Shown here in pieces: positions 35,951 to 44,977 of a stretch of 64,000 bases of DNA (position 1 is its first letter; each line of letters opens with the position of its first letter). Where the stretch lies: positions 31,551-95,550 of the forward strand of contig DATNNM010000014.1 in the NCBI GenBank assembly GCA_035601835.1, given 5' to 3'. The stretch is from Candidatus Tumulicola sp. (lineage in GTDB: Bacteria; Vulcanimicrobiota; Vulcanimicrobiia; Eremiobacterales; Eremiobacteraceae). Position numbers and translations under genes: made by a program. Under the pieces are notes generated by a model. The model ran no database searches. It was not told where the DNA came from and saw nothing but the letters and a program-made list of their open reading frames with translations.

Positions 35951-36806
35951 TCTGGTAACTTCCGGAGCGCTGCTTGTGGAGTTGCATCAGCACGTCGTTG
36001 AGCAGCGAACTCGCACCGATGCGGAACAGGTTCGGGGTGAGCCAATCATCACCCAGGGTTTCCTTCACCACGACGAGGTATTGCAAGGCTTGTTTCGATG
36101 CGCGGATGCCGCCGGCAACCTTGACTCCGACCCTGCGCCCCGTTCGCGCTTCGAAATCGCGCACCGCCTCGAGCATCACCAAGGTGACCGGAAGCGTCGC
36201 CGACGGCATCACTTTGCCGGTCGAGGTCTTGATGAAGTCGGCGCCCGCCTCCATCGCGAGCAGACTGGCCCGGCGCACGTTGTCGTAGGTCTCGAGCTCG
36301 CCGGTCTCCAGAATAACTTTCAGGAGCGCGCCCCCGCATGCGACCTTCACGGCCGCGATCTCTTCCGCGACTTGCGCGTAATGACCGGCCAGGAACGCGC
36401 CGCGATCGATCACCATGTCCACTTCGTCGGCGCCGAGGGCCACGACATCGCGAGTCTCCGCCAATTTTACGTCGAGCGGCGCCTGGCCGCTTGGAAACGC
36501 CGTCGCGACGGAGGCAACCCGCACGCCGGAGCCTTGCAGCGCTTTCTTCGCGGCCGGCACGAGGTTTGGATAGACGCACACCGCGGCCACCGAGGGGACG
36601 CTTGCGTAATCGGGGTCCGGCCGCACCGCCTTGCGGCAGAGTTGGAGAACGCGTCCGGGGGTGTCCTTGCCCTCGAGCGTGGTGAGATCCGTCATGGATA
36701 TCGCGAGATGCAGGCCCGTGATCTTGGCGGAGGTCTTGATGCTGCGCGTCGCGAGACTTGCGGCCCGCTCTTCCACACCGACGGCATCGATGGTGGTGTT
36801 CAGCAT
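35925..36806 (-). CDS. deoC: Deoxyribose-phosphate aldolase
   Basis: It cleaves 2-deoxyribose-5-phosphate to glyceraldehyde-3-phosphate and acetaldehyde in deoxynucleoside catabolism. The Schiff-base lysine motif FIKTSTGK and the second active-site lysine in GVKVAGGIR are intact. The protein has 293 residues, somewhat longer than the short bacterial form, like the larger DeoC class. It begins an operon with two aldehyde dehydrogenase-like genes, giving a route from deoxyribose-5-phosphate to acetate. Confidence 0.95.
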   Translation of the reverse strand: MLNTTIDAVGVEERAASLATRSIKTSAKITGLHLAISMTDLTTLEGKDTPGRVLQLCRKAVRPDPDYASVPSVAAVCVYPNLVPAAKKALQGSGVRVASVATAFPSGQAPLDVKLAETRDVVALGADEVDMVIDRGAFLAGHYAQVAEEIAAVKVACGGALLKVILETGELETYDNVRRASLLAMEAGADFIKTSTGKVMPSATLPVTLVMLEAVRDFEARTGRRVGVKVAGGIRASKQALQYLVVVKETLGDDWLTPNLFRIGASSLLNDVLMQLHKQRSGSYQSEDYYTRD

Positions 36807-36907
36807 ACTCCGTTCCTGCTCTCCAAAACACGCGGGACCTTCCCTGCACGGGCTTGAACCCCCTTATCGCACACGGATCCATGCCGGTCAGGGCGCAAGG
36901 AGCCGCT

Positions 36908-37669
36908 ATGCTCGCCCCGCTCGTGTTCGCACTCGCACTCGATGCTACGCCCGCACCTCTTGCAGCAGCGCCGTATCGGACGGTCGTGTTCAAAGTGGCG
37001 TTCGCGCGCCGTCAAGAACTGACGACGGAGACGTACGGCGGCTTGGTGTCGCAGCCGGCCGCCAGCAATACGTCTGGAGGCTACGGCGGATCCGGACCCG
37101 TCATGCCTTCCATCTACGAACCGGCGCCCAGCGCTAAGACCGCGATGACGTTGGACGACGGCACGCTCAAGGTCGAGTTTTTCAACGTGCGCGATGGTCC
37201 CGTATCGGTTCGCATCACGGAGAATCTGCGCTCGCATTCCGGACCCAACGTGTTCACGGGCTTCGTGACGTCCGAGGGCGTGCCGCTTTTCAACGGCCAA
37301 GATTTCAGCGTCCTTGAACGCTTGACGCTTCCGTTCTTCGGCCGGGCTTTTGGCGGCGGCCGATCGTTCTCGCCCGGCACCCGGTTCGATCTCAACATCC
37401 GCACGGAGGCCGCGAACGTGGTCAGCCTCTTCACCGTCACCGGCGTCGCCGGCTCGGCGGTGCTGCTCGACGAACTACAGACTGTTTCGGTGACCGCGGC
37501 GCGCGGCATGGATCTCGTCACGCGCGGCAAGGTGAGGTATGACCCAGCCCAGCAGGCGCCGCTGTCAGGCGACTTCGAGGAGCGGGCCTCGCGAAGCACT
37601 GCGGAGTCGACGAACCAGATCGTCACGAGCGTGCATTTCGAACGCATTTCCGATTCGATCAACAGCTGA
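36908..37669 (+). CDS. Secreted protein of unknown function, tandem paralog C
   Basis: The 253-residue protein has a signal peptide (LAPLVFALALDATPA) and a strong AAGGAG before ATG 36908. It is paralogous to the next gene. Shared features include the R-T-V-V-F-K-V-A-F / REVVYKVSF strand, the RRQE motif, and PFFGR(A/L)FGGG. Both also have VLLDELQ.V and ARGM(D/N)L.TRG, followed by a C-terminal FER(I/L)SDS. No known domain was recognised. The pattern is beta-rich, so an outer-surface role is likely. It diverges from deoC. Confidence 0.75.
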   Translation: MLAPLVFALALDATPAPLAAAPYRTVVFKVAFARRQELTTETYGGLVSQPAASNTSGGYGGSGPVMPSIYEPAPSAKTAMTLDDGTLKVEFFNVRDGPVSVRITENLRSHSGPNVFTGFVTSEGVPLFNGQDFSVLERLTLPFFGRAFGGGRSFSPGTRFDLNIRTEAANVVSLFTVTGVAGSAVLLDELQTVSVTAARGMDLVTRGKVRYDPAQQAPLSGDFEERASRSTAESTNQIVTSVHFERISDSINS

Positions 37670-37678
37670 GGTGCGAAC

Positions 37679-38425
37679 ATGATCGTGCCATTTGTTTTCG
37701 CGATTGCTCTGAATGCGACGCCCGCCCCGGCGCCCGCGGGGGCGACTCAACCACTGCGAGAAGTGGTGTATAAAGTGTCGTTCTTCCGGAGGCAGGAAGT
37801 CGCTGTCGAGCACTATGGCGGCGCGATGCCCAATCCGATTCCCGGCGGCCCGGTCATCTTCGATCCCAATCCGACGTCCAATCGCAAGTTTTCGCGCGAC
37901 GACGGCACGGTGACCGTGGATATCATGGGCATCCAGAACGATAATCTGCTGGTGCGCGTCGTCGAAGCCTTGCACGGCAGGAGCACGCCCGCGACCTTCG
38001 ACCTGATCGTGGCGCCGAACGGCGTGACGAATTTCGGCGATATGGACGTCAGCATCTGCAGCCGTTACCTCATGCCGTTCTTCGGCAGGCTGTTCGGAGG
38101 AGGCGGCCGGTCGTTCGATCAGGGGTCGAAATGGGAGGTCGAGTCGCGCAACGATGTCGTGGATGTCATCGACGACTACACGGTTTCGAAAGCGGAAGGT
38201 TCGACCGTGCTCTTGGACGAGCTGCAGCAGGTGAAGCTCAAGTCTGCGCGCGGGATGAACCTCACCACGCGCGGCAGCATCAGATACAGTCCCGCGCTTC
38301 TCGTGCCGATCTCCGGCACGCTCCAAGAGCGGGGAATGGCGAGTTCGGCGGACGGAGCCAACTCGATCACCACGGATCTCACCTTCGAGCGCCTCTCAGA
38401 CTCGTTCGCCAAGGCTTCTCAATAG
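37679..38425 (+). CDS. Secreted protein of unknown function, tandem paralog D
   Basis: The 248-residue protein is a paralog of 36908-37669 and lies 9 bp downstream, with GAGGTG before its ATG, so the pair is an operon. The signal peptide is IVPFVFAIALNATPAPAPA. The conserved blocks are RRQEVAVEHYGG, MPFFGRLFGGGGRSFDQG, VLLDELQQVKLKSARGMNL and FERLSDSF. Its 3' end overlaps the convergent gene by 7 bp. Function is unknown. Confidence 0.75.
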   Translation: MIVPFVFAIALNATPAPAPAGATQPLREVVYKVSFFRRQEVAVEHYGGAMPNPIPGGPVIFDPNPTSNRKFSRDDGTVTVDIMGIQNDNLLVRVVEALHGRSTPATFDLIVAPNGVTNFGDMDVSICSRYLMPFFGRLFGGGGRSFDQGSKWEVESRNDVVDVIDDYTVSKAEGSTVLLDELQQVKLKSARGMNLTTRGSIRYSPALLVPISGTLQERGMASSADGANSITTDLTFERLSDSFAKASQ

Positions 38426-39222
38426 CGCGCACCCGGCGGCGGTTGAAGCGACCGCATGAAGGCTTGCGTCGCGGTCCACCAGCCGGTTGAGTTGTCCCAA
38501 TCGAACTTGCTCGAGCCCCACAGGACGATGCCGTCCGCGTCGCGGCGCGCGTTATCGAGTTGGAATTTCCAGTATGACGAATCCACCCACTGGAATTGCT
38601 TCGGCGTGTTGTCGTGATATTGGGGCCAGAGATAGAAGTACACGGGCTTGCCGGGTCCTAGGTCGCGCGCTTCGTCGGCCTCTTGTTTTGCGCGCTGGGC
38701 CCACTTCGCCCTATCGTCGTCGAAAGTGTACATGGGCGGGAAGAACGCGTCGACGTGCTTGGCTAGTTCGCGCGCAAGCGGCAGATCGACGGCCGGGACC
38801 TTGGTCAAAGTCTCGCTACCGTAGAAACCGATGACCTTGCCCGGCGCGTCCTCGTGCGCCCAGTCGGCGAGGGTGGCAAGCGTTTCCATGTTGGCTTTGG
38901 CGTTTGGACCCTTCACCGGCAAGAGCTCGATGTCGATGACCAAGGGTCCGGGGTTCTTGTTGTGGCTGCGCACGAGTTTGCGGTAGGCGTTTCGGTCCGG
39001 CAGTTTGCCTTCGTTTGTGTGATGCGGCCAGATGGAGCCCTCGTAGAGGATGTTGGAGATGATCAGGCCGTCTCCGGTCGTGTCGAGTTTTCCGCGGAAG
39101 AACATGTTGTCGTAGACCGGGAACGGGCGGATCGGAAGGTCGGCGATCGCCTTCTGGGCAGGCGCGAAGGAGCCGATGAGAGCAGCAAGACCAAGCAACG
39201 CAAGCGCAAAGCGAAATTTCAT
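38419..39222 (-). CDS. Secreted TIM-barrel-like protein, possibly glycoside hydrolase (hyaluronidase-like)
   Basis: The 267-residue protein has a signal peptide and GAGGGG before the ATG. Segments such as LVIDIELLPV, IGFYGSET, FFPPMYTFDDDRAKW and the late DGIVLWGSS suggest a TIM-barrel fold. DGIVLWGSS resembles the end of hyaluronidase-type (GH56) sequences. The overall match is too weak to name a substrate, and it could be a non-catalytic homologue. It is convergent with paralog D. Confidence 0.5.
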   Translation of the reverse strand: MKFRFALALLGLAALIGSFAPAQKAIADLPIRPFPVYDNMFFRGKLDTTGDGLIISNILYEGSIWPHHTNEGKLPDRNAYRKLVRSHNKNPGPLVIDIELLPVKGPNAKANMETLATLADWAHEDAPGKVIGFYGSETLTKVPAVDLPLARELAKHVDAFFPPMYTFDDDRAKWAQRAKQEADEARDLGPGKPVYFYLWPQYHDNTPKQFQWVDSSYWKFQLDNARRDADGIVLWGSSKFDWDNSTGWWTATQAFMRSLQPPPGARY

Positions 39223-39289
39223 TGCGAGTTCCCCTCTTGCTTAGTCTAGCAGCGGGCCGTCCGAATCGCGACCGGCGGCGGTGGTTTAC

Positions 39290-39787
39290 TCAGCCGTTAC
39301 CGCGCCAGGGCGTCAGGCGCGGAATCCAGCGTGGCACGTTGTCGCAGAAGCGGCGGTATTCGGCCCCGAAGGTTCTCTGCAGAGTGGGCTCCTCGTAGAG
39401 CCGGACGAACAGGTGGGCCACGATCCAGACACAGATGCCGTAGACGAGCAGGCGAGGATCGCCGAAAAGCAAGCCCTGGCCCACGATCAACGCCAAACCG
39501 GCGAGGTACATCGGGTTTCTGACGAAGCGGTATAGACCGGAGACCACGAGGTGCCGAGTCGGCAAGATCGGCGCCGGCGTGCCGATGCCCTGCAGCGCGA
39601 AACGCGCGAATGAATCGAGCAGAACGTACAAGCCGATCGCGATCAGAATGCCCCCGATATACGGAATCGCTTCGACCCCAAGTAACGGCGGCTGCCGATG
39701 CCATCGCGAGATCCACCACGGAACGAAACCCACTACGGTTCCCGGTGCGATGACTAGGAACACGAGCGATCCGAGAATGGTTGTCAC
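39290..39787 (-). CDS. Isoprenylcysteine/phospholipid methyltransferase-like membrane protein
   Basis: The 165-residue protein has about four membrane helices and the C-terminal signature of the ICMT/PEMT group: VVSGLYRFVRNPMYLAGLALI followed later by EEPTLQRTFGAEYRRFCDNVPRWIPR. Such proteins use S-adenosylmethionine to methylate lipids or prenylated groups. The bacterial substrate is not known. I suggest GTG 39787, because the longer frame to 39844 lies inside tRNA-Arg. No ribosome-binding site is evident, so the start is uncertain. Confidence 0.75.
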   Translation of the reverse strand: MTTILGSLVFLVIAPGTVVGFVPWWISRWHRQPPLLGVEAIPYIGGILIAIGLYVLLDSFARFALQGIGTPAPILPTRHLVVSGLYRFVRNPMYLAGLALIVGQGLLFGDPRLLVYGICVWIVAHLFVRLYEEPTLQRTFGAEYRRFCDNVPRWIPRLTPWRGNG

Positions 39788-39819
39788 GCGTGTCAGCGAG
39801 GTTGCACCGTTTGAAAATG

Positions 39820-39895
39820 CGCGCCCGGCGGGACTCGAACCCACGACAAAACCCGCTTAGAAGGCGGGTGCTCTATCCATCTGAGCTACGGGCGC
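39820..39895 (-). tRNA. tRNA-Arg (TCT)
   Basis: Acceptor GCGCCCG/CGGGCGC, anticodon loop CTTCTAA, T-loop TTCGAGT; CCA not encoded. It lies between tRNA-Pro and the methyltransferase gene. Confidence 0.95.
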
Positions 39896-39903
39896 ACGAA
39901 AAA

Positions 39904-39978
39904 TCGGGCGGACAGGGATTGAACCTGCGAACCTCTCGGCCCCAAACCGAGCGCTCTACCAAGCTGAGCTACCGCCCG
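39904..39978 (-). tRNA. tRNA-Pro (TGG)
   Basis: Acceptor CGGGCGG/CCGCCCG, anticodon loop TTTGGGG, T-loop TTCAATC; CCA not encoded. Its first 10 bases overlap the end of HNH copy 2, whose TAG stop lies inside the tRNA. Confidence 0.95.
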
Positions 39979-40457
39979 TAGTGGGATTTCACTTCCCTTA
40001 TCCGCAACTCGAGTCCCGCCTCCCATCCAAATTGCTTCGCCGTTTTTCGGCGATGACAATTCGCGCACCTTACCTCGCACTTCTCCATTTCCGCCAAAAC
40101 GCGTTCCCATCTCACGGCCTGTGCCGCCAAGCGGCTGACCGACGAAACTTTGTCAGGCCGCACGTGGTCGAACTCAAGCACTCTCAGGTCGGACTCACCA
40201 CAGTCGACACAAGGGTGCGCTAGTAAGTACGCTGTGATGAGCTCCCGATTTCGAGATCTGTATCGTTTCGAGTTCCTATGGACTAGCCGCTGGTGGTTCT
40301 CGGAATACTTGTGATAGTTCTCTCGTTGGTACGCTAGCTTGCACGGAAAGCAGTAGGCGTTTCTGGAGTAGCCATTCCGTCGCCGAAGAGGGAACTCTCG
40401 GAGCAGTTTGCTCTGTTTGCACCTGGCGCATTTCTTGACAAGCGAGAGTTGATCCAT
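39969..40457 (-). CDS. HNH endonuclease with N-terminal zinc ribbon (copy 2)
   Basis: The 162-residue paralog of 33103-33555 has the same layout: C4 ribbon (C10, C13, C36, C39: CARC...CFPC), basic linker, HPCVDCGESD, VLEFDHVRP and EVRCANCHRRKT. Similarity is highest in the HNH part and lower in the linker. Start ATG 40457 is 6 nt after a -10-like GATATC; an ATG at 40487 would overlap the promoter. The last two codons and the stop use the first 10 bases of tRNA-Pro. The gene therefore cannot be removed cleanly without touching the tRNA. Confidence 0.85.
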   Translation of the reverse strand: MDQLSLVKKCARCKQSKLLREFPLRRRNGYSRNAYCFPCKLAYQRENYHKYSENHQRLVHRNSKRYRSRNRELITAYLLAHPCVDCGESDLRVLEFDHVRPDKVSSVSRLAAQAVRWERVLAEMEKCEVRCANCHRRKTAKQFGWEAGLELRIREVKSHYGR

Positions 40458-40463
40458 GTAAAC

Positions 40464-40492
40464 GATATCACGCACGCGCGTGAACATGTCTA
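40464..40492 (-). promoter_or_regulatory. Leaderless promoter of HNH copy 2
   Basis: TAGACA (40492-40487), a 17-bp spacer and GATATC (40469-40464) stand 6 nt before the ATG on the minus strand. The upstream ATTAGACA and the GCGTGATA core match the promoter of HNH copy 1. Confidence 0.5.
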
Positions 40493-40506
40493 ATCCGTTT
40501 TGTGTT

Positions 40507-41106
40507 TTATTGGAACTTTTGTAGCAGTGCGCGCACCGCGTTGCCCCGATGCGATACGGCGTTCTTCTTCTCACCGTCGGTCTCGCCAAACGTGCACGCG
40601 AACGGCGGATAGAAAAAGATCGGATCGTAGCCGAATCCCGCAGTGCCGCGCGGTGCGTCGGCGATCAAACCTTCGACCTCGCCGCTCGCGATCAGAGGTT
40701 CGTGGTCTGGTACGACAAGCGCGCACACGCACACATAGCGCGCGCGGCGCTTCGAGCTTGGAATCGAACCAAGCCGGCGCAAGAGGTCGGCGTTGCGCTG
40801 CTCCGGGGTCGAATCCGGCGAAGGCGTTCTCGCAGATCGTATGCCCGGGTCCCAATCCAGGTCTTCTACTTCAATCCCGGAGTCGTCGGCAAGCGCCGGA
40901 CCGCCGCGCACTTGCGCCAACGCGCGGGCCTTGAGCACTGCGTTCTCTTCATACGTTTCGAAGCGTTCGTCGACATCGGGATACTCGTCACCCGCCAGCA
41001 CCAAGAGCGGCAGCCGGTCGCCCCACACAGCCGCGATCTCCCGAAACTTGTCGGCGTTGCGCGTCGCGACTGCGATAGCCACCCGCGGATCGAGCCGCAG
41101 CGTCAA
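40507..41106 (-). CDS. rdgB: XTP/dITP diphosphatase (RdgB/HAM1 family)
   Basis: It removes non-canonical purine triphosphates (XTP, ITP) from the nucleotide pool. The N-terminal ATRNADKFREI motif, ALADDSGIEVEDLD, and GFGYDPIFF with a late SHRGNAVRAL are all diagnostic. The product is 199 residues from TTG 41106, 2 bp after the lepA stop; GTG 41082 is an alternative. The frame open to 41391 is out-of-frame lepA. Confidence 0.94.
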   Translation of the reverse strand: MTLRLDPRVAIAVATRNADKFREIAAVWGDRLPLLVLAGDEYPDVDERFETYEENAVLKARALAQVRGGPALADDSGIEVEDLDWDPGIRSARTPSPDSTPEQRNADLLRRLGSIPSSKRRARYVCVCALVVPDHEPLIASGEVEGLIADAPRGTAGFGYDPIFFYPPFACTFGETDGEKKNAVSHRGNAVRALLQKFQ

Positions 41107-41108
41107 GA

Positions 41109-42938
41109 CTAGCCGCCGCTGCGTTCCAACTGCAGCACGGCCATGAACGCCTCTTGAGGCAGCTCGACGTTGCCCACCTGTTTCATGCGCCGCTTGCCTT
41201 CTTTCTGTTTCTCCAGCAGCTTGCGCTTGCGCGTGATGTCGCCCCCGTAGCACTTGGCGAGCACGTTCTTGCGCATCGCCTTGACGGTCTCGCGCGCGAC
41301 GACTTTGTTGCCGATCGCGGCTTGGATCGGCACGTCGAACATCTGCCGCGGGATCACTTCCTTCAACTTCTCGGCCAGCAAGCGGCCCCACAGGGGCGCC
41401 TTGTCACGATGGATGATGAACGACAGCGCGTCGACCGACTCGCCGTTCAACAGGATATCGAGCTTCACCAAATCGCCCTCGCGGTAACCGATGAGCTCGT
41501 AATCCAAACTCGCATAGCCCTTCGTGCGCGACTTCAGATGATCGAAGAAGTCGATGATCACCTCGGCCAGCGGCATCTCGTACTGGAAGATCACGCGCTG
41601 GGGCGAGATGTAGTCCATCGACAGCATGGTACCGCGCCTGCTTTGGCACAGATCCATGATCGGCCCGATATACTCCGCCGGCGAGATGATGGAGCAGCGC
41701 ACGAACGGCTCCTGCAGACTCGCGATCTCGGGCGGCGCCGGCAGTTTCGCCGGGTTGTCGATCGTCATCTCCACACCGGCATTTGTGCGTACGTGGTACA
41801 CGACCGACGGCGACGTCGCGATAAGCGACAGCCCATACTCGCGCTCGAGCCGCTCCTGCACGATCTCCATGTGCAGCAGCCCGAGGAAACCGCAGCGGAA
41901 GCCGAACCCCAGCGCGATCGAGGACTCCGGCTCGTACGACAGCGACGCGTCGTTCAGCTTCAACTTCTCCAGCGCGTCGCGCAGGTCGCCGTAGTGCACT
42001 CCCTCATTCGGATACAGCCCGCAGTACACCATCGGCGTCACCTTACGGTAGCCGGGCAGCGGCACGTGCGCCGGTGAATTCGCGTCGGTCAGCGTATCGC
42101 CGACCGCGATCTCGGACAGCGACTTGACGTTGGCGATCACGTAGCCCACCTCGCCGAGATCCAGCATCTCCGCGGGGCGCATCTCCGGCTGGAACGTACC
42201 GACCTCCATGACCTCGAAAACGCGATCGCTCACCATCGAGCGGATCTTCATACCCGAGCGCAGCGCTCCATCCACCACGCGCACGTAACAGATCACGCCT
42301 CGATACGCATCGTAGTGCGAGTCGAAGACCAGCGCCCGCAGGTGCTCGGCCGAGCCCTTCGGCGGCGGCACGTAGCGCACGATCGCCTCGAGGATCTCCT
42401 CGATCCCGATGCCTTCCTTCGCCGACGCCTTGATGGCGCGCGACGCCTCGATCACCAACGTCTCCTCCACATCGCGAATCACCGCATCGGGATTCGCCGA
42501 AGGCAAGTCGATCTTATTGATGACCGGGATGATCTCGAGCTTCGCCTCATCCGCCAAGTAATAGTTCGCGAGCGTCTGCGCTTCGATGCCCTGCGCTGCG
42601 TCGATCACCAGCAGCGCCCCCTCGCACGCCGACATTGAACGCGACACCTCGTACGAAAAATCCACGTGCCCGGGCGTGTCGATCAGGTTCAATTCATAGG
42701 TCTCGCCGTCGCGAGCCTGATATTGCAGGGTGACCGGATGCGCTTTGATCGTGATGCCGCGCTCGCGCTCGAGATCCATCGAGTCGAGCACCTGATCCGT
42801 CATATCGCGCGCGGCCAGCGTGCCGGTGATCTCCAGCAGCCGGTCGGACAAGGTCGTCTTGCCATGATCGATGTGAGCGGTGATGCAGAAATTGCGCACG
42901 CGTGCGTTCGTGCGCGAGACGGCTACGCGATGGGACAT
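41109..42938 (-). CDS. lepA: Elongation factor 4 (LepA), ribosome back-translocation GTPase
   Basis: LepA is a translational GTPase that remodels stalled ribosomes. GTPase motifs G1 (AHIDHGKTT), G2 (RERGITIK), G3 (DTPGH) and G4 (NKID) are intact. The LepA-specific C-terminal domain ends with [23 protein letters not shown] 42938 ([10 protein letters not shown]) is preferred over GTG 42944. The product is 609 residues, a normal length. rdgB follows directly. Confidence 0.97.
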   Translation of the reverse strand: MSHRVAVSRTNARVRNFCITAHIDHGKTTLSDRLLEITGTLAARDMTDQVLDSMDLERERGITIKAHPVTLQYQARDGETYELNLIDTPGHVDFSYEVSRSMSACEGALLVIDAAQGIEAQTLANYYLADEAKLEIIPVINKIDLPSANPDAVIRDVEETLVIEASRAIKASAKEGIGIEEILEAIVRYVPPPKGSAEHLRALVFDSHYDAYRGVICYVRVVDGALRSGMKIRSMVSDRVFEVMEVGTFQPEMRPAEMLDLGEVGYVIANVKSLSEIAVGDTLTDANSPAHVPLPGYRKVTPMVYCGLYPNEGVHYGDLRDALEKLKLNDASLSYEPESSIALGFGFRCGFLGLLHMEIVQERLEREYGLSLIATSPSVVYHVRTNAGVEMTIDNPAKLPAPPEIASLQEPFVRCSIISPAEYIGPIMDLCQSRRGTMLSMDYISPQRVIFQYEMPLAEVIIDFFDHLKSRTKGYASLDYELIGYREGDLVKLDILLNGESVDALSFIIHRDKAPLWGRLLAEKLKEVIPRQMFDVPIQAAIGNKVVARETVKAMRKNVLAKCYGGDITRKRKLLEKQKEGKRRMKQVGNVELPQEAFMAVLQLERSGG

Positions 42939-43013
42939 GCGCACACTGGATGGGCGGCGTTAGGCACACCGCAGGCGTTCGCCGAACGGCGTCGCGATTC
43001 CGGGGCTTGAGGT

Positions 43014-44075
43014 TTACGAGCTGATCTGGGGAAGTTGCGGCAGGACGCTGCCCGACAAGAACGGCTCGGGATTCACCGGGGTTCCGTTCAGCAAGACCTC
43101 GTAGTGGACGTGCGGTCCTGTCGCGAAGCCGGTTGAGCCGACGCGCGCTATGAGCTCGCCCTTATGCACGCTCTGCCCGGCGCTCACGAGCAACTCGGTG
43201 TTGTGACCGTACCACGTGACGTAGCCGTTGCCATGGTCGATCTCGACCTTCTCGCCATACCCAGAATCCCAGCCGGCCAGGATGACGGTACCGGATGCGG
43301 TGGCGTACACCGGTGCGCCGTAGTCGTTGACGATATCGACGCCGGGGTGGAACTCGCGATCCGGGTAGCTCCGATAGCAGAAACAACCCGTGATGCTTCC
43401 CTCGGTCGGCCAGATGGACGGCATCGCGTCGAGCGCGCGCTGCCGGGCCATCGCCTCTTCGCGCCGAGCCTCGGCCAAAGCAAGCGCCTTGCCCTTGAGC
43501 ACCAGCGCGTCCGAATAGGTGTGGTCCAGCTCGATCGCGAGCACCGACATCTGCGCTGACTCGCTCGCAAACGTCACCGTGCTGTCCTGGTAGGCGCGGG
43601 CCAGCGCGACCACTTGTGCCCACAGCGTCGGCGAAGGCGGCGCGTGCATCGGCACTACAGCGACGGGTAGCGGCGCAACGGCGACCGGCTCCGGCGCAAG
43701 CATCGCAAACGGTTTGGCTTGCTTCGCCGTTCCGACCGGCGGGTGGGGCGCGGGAGTGGCCGTCAGGCGGCGGATGACCTGATTCTCATGCTGGATCTGG
43801 TGCAGCTGGCGCCACATATAGTTGGTCTGGTTCGAGAAATTGACCAACTGCTGACGCTGAGACGTCGTCACCTTCTGGAGCGCCTTCACCTGCGCTTCAG
43901 CGGCGCGCACCTGCACTTCATGATCGAAGAACAGCGCCGCGACGACAGCCAGCACGCAGGTCAGCCCGATTGCCACATGACGGTGCGTCACTTCGAGCTT
44001 GTACACGGATGCGGCGTCATGCGGAATGATCTTGATGACGATACGCTTATCCGGCGATAACAATCCCTTCGGCAC
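43014..44075 (-). CDS. M23 family metallopeptidase, membrane-anchored
   Basis: This peptidoglycan endopeptidase-like protein has one N-terminal helix (about 35-52) and a coiled-coil-prone region (about 55-105: AEAQVKALQKVTTSQRQQL). A Pro/Ala linker leads to a C-terminal LytM domain. The zinc ligands are in EFHPGVDIVN and GPHVHYEV, and the intermediate GNGYVTWYGH segment is typical. It may cleave cross-links or act as an activator of amidases. The GTG start follows GGGGGAGATGG. The DUF4446 gene lies 10 bp upstream on the same strand. Confidence 0.9.
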   Translation of the reverse strand: MPKGLLSPDKRIVIKIIPHDAASVYKLEVTHRHVAIGLTCVLAVVAALFFDHEVQVRAAEAQVKALQKVTTSQRQQLVNFSNQTNYMWRQLHQIQHENQVIRRLTATPAPHPPVGTAKQAKPFAMLAPEPVAVAPLPVAVVPMHAPPSPTLWAQVVALARAYQDSTVTFASESAQMSVLAIELDHTYSDALVLKGKALALAEARREEAMARQRALDAMPSIWPTEGSITGCFCYRSYPDREFHPGVDIVNDYGAPVYATASGTVILAGWDSGYGEKVEIDHGNGYVTWYGHNTELLVSAGQSVHKGELIARVGSTGFATGPHVHYEVLLNGTPVNPEPFLSGSVLPQLPQISS

Positions 44076-44085
44076 CCATCTCCCC

Positions 44086-44565
44086 CTATTTTTTCGATTT
44101 AGAAGCGGTCACGGCGATCTCGAGCGCGCGCTGTTCCTCAGCGCTGACCTCTTTGTCGGCGGCGAAGTTCCGGACGGCCTTCGCATACGTCCGCACTTCT
44201 TCGCGCGAATAGATGCTCGAAATCAAAAAACCATTACCGCGCCCATCGATCGCGGCCAAAGCATATGAGAGTTCTGATCCGACGTCCGGGAATGCGTTGA
44301 AGCGCACGAACCCGACGTGTTGCAGGGCGTCTGCGGAAGCCGCCTCAAGGGCAGCCATCCGGTCGCGCAGCGCTCCAAGGCTCTCCGTGTTGTTTTCCGG
44401 GCCCGTCTCAGATACGGTGTCCCCGGAAGATCGGAACCTCGGCCGCGCGACGGCCCAGTGGTAGATCGCCGTTACGGCGATGGAGCATGCGGCGCATAAA
44501 GCTACGATAAGAAAGATTGCCGCAGTGCTCAACCCAGCCCCTAAAGACGTGCTAACGTCATTCAC
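44086..44565 (-). CDS. DUF4446 family protein
   Basis: The protein of about 159 residues has an N-terminal membrane helix (AAIFLIVALCAACSIAVTAI) and the characteristic core VGFVRFNAFPDVGSELSYALAAIDGRGNGFLISSIY. That core is typical of DUF4446, a family of unknown function. Start GTG 44565 is preferred; TTG 44592 is possible. It is co-oriented with the M23 peptidase. Confidence 0.8.
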   Translation of the reverse strand: MNDVSTSLGAGLSTAAIFLIVALCAACSIAVTAIYHWAVARPRFRSSGDTVSETGPENNTESLGALRDRMAALEAASADALQHVGFVRFNAFPDVGSELSYALAAIDGRGNGFLISSIYSREEVRTYAKAVRNFAADKEVSAEEQRALEIAVTASKSKK

Positions 44566-44670
44566 GGGACAGGCACCACCCTGCCTTCGCAACCAAGCAT
44601 ACCACTCCTCCCTCTAACGCGCCTGTGACCGTCATCCAAGTGTCCCACCAAAGCCTCACCAGCCTTATGA

Positions 44671-44700
44671 AAATAAAAAGGCGGGGGAGCTTTTGCCCCG
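44671..44700 (-). terminator. Rho-independent terminator of ffs
   Basis: On the minus strand a short stem GGGGC-AAAA-GC(T)CCCC with one bulged T is followed by a U-rich tract (CCTTTTTATTTT), at the 3' end of the SRP RNA. Confidence 0.7.
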
Positions 44701-44798
44701 AGCTGGCCGCGGCACTCGAAAGGTCCCACACGCCGCTGCTACCTTCCGGTCCTGACGGGGTTAGCGGGTTTTCGTCGCGCGGGGCCCGGGGCTCGGCA
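44697..44798 (-). ncRNA. ffs: Signal recognition particle RNA, small bacterial type (4.5S)
   Basis: The minus strand contains the universally conserved SRP domain IV core, GTCAGGACCGGAAGGTAGCAG. CCGAGC near the 5' end pairs with GCTCGG near the 3' end to close the rod. A terminator follows. Boundaries are approximate. It lies just downstream of tRNA-Ser(GGA). Confidence 0.92.
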
Positions 44799-44831
44799 TG
44801 GTTACAGCCGTGCGGCTACAGGTTCCTTGCA

Positions 44832-44924
<93 letters not shown>

Positions 44925-44977
44925 CCCAGTGGCCAAGCACGTCAAGTTCAAGCGCGCACCCAGCCATCCATGCTCTT

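Noticed and set aside
40507..41391. 294-codon version of rdgB
   Set aside because: The extra 95 codons lie inside lepA and have no family similarity.
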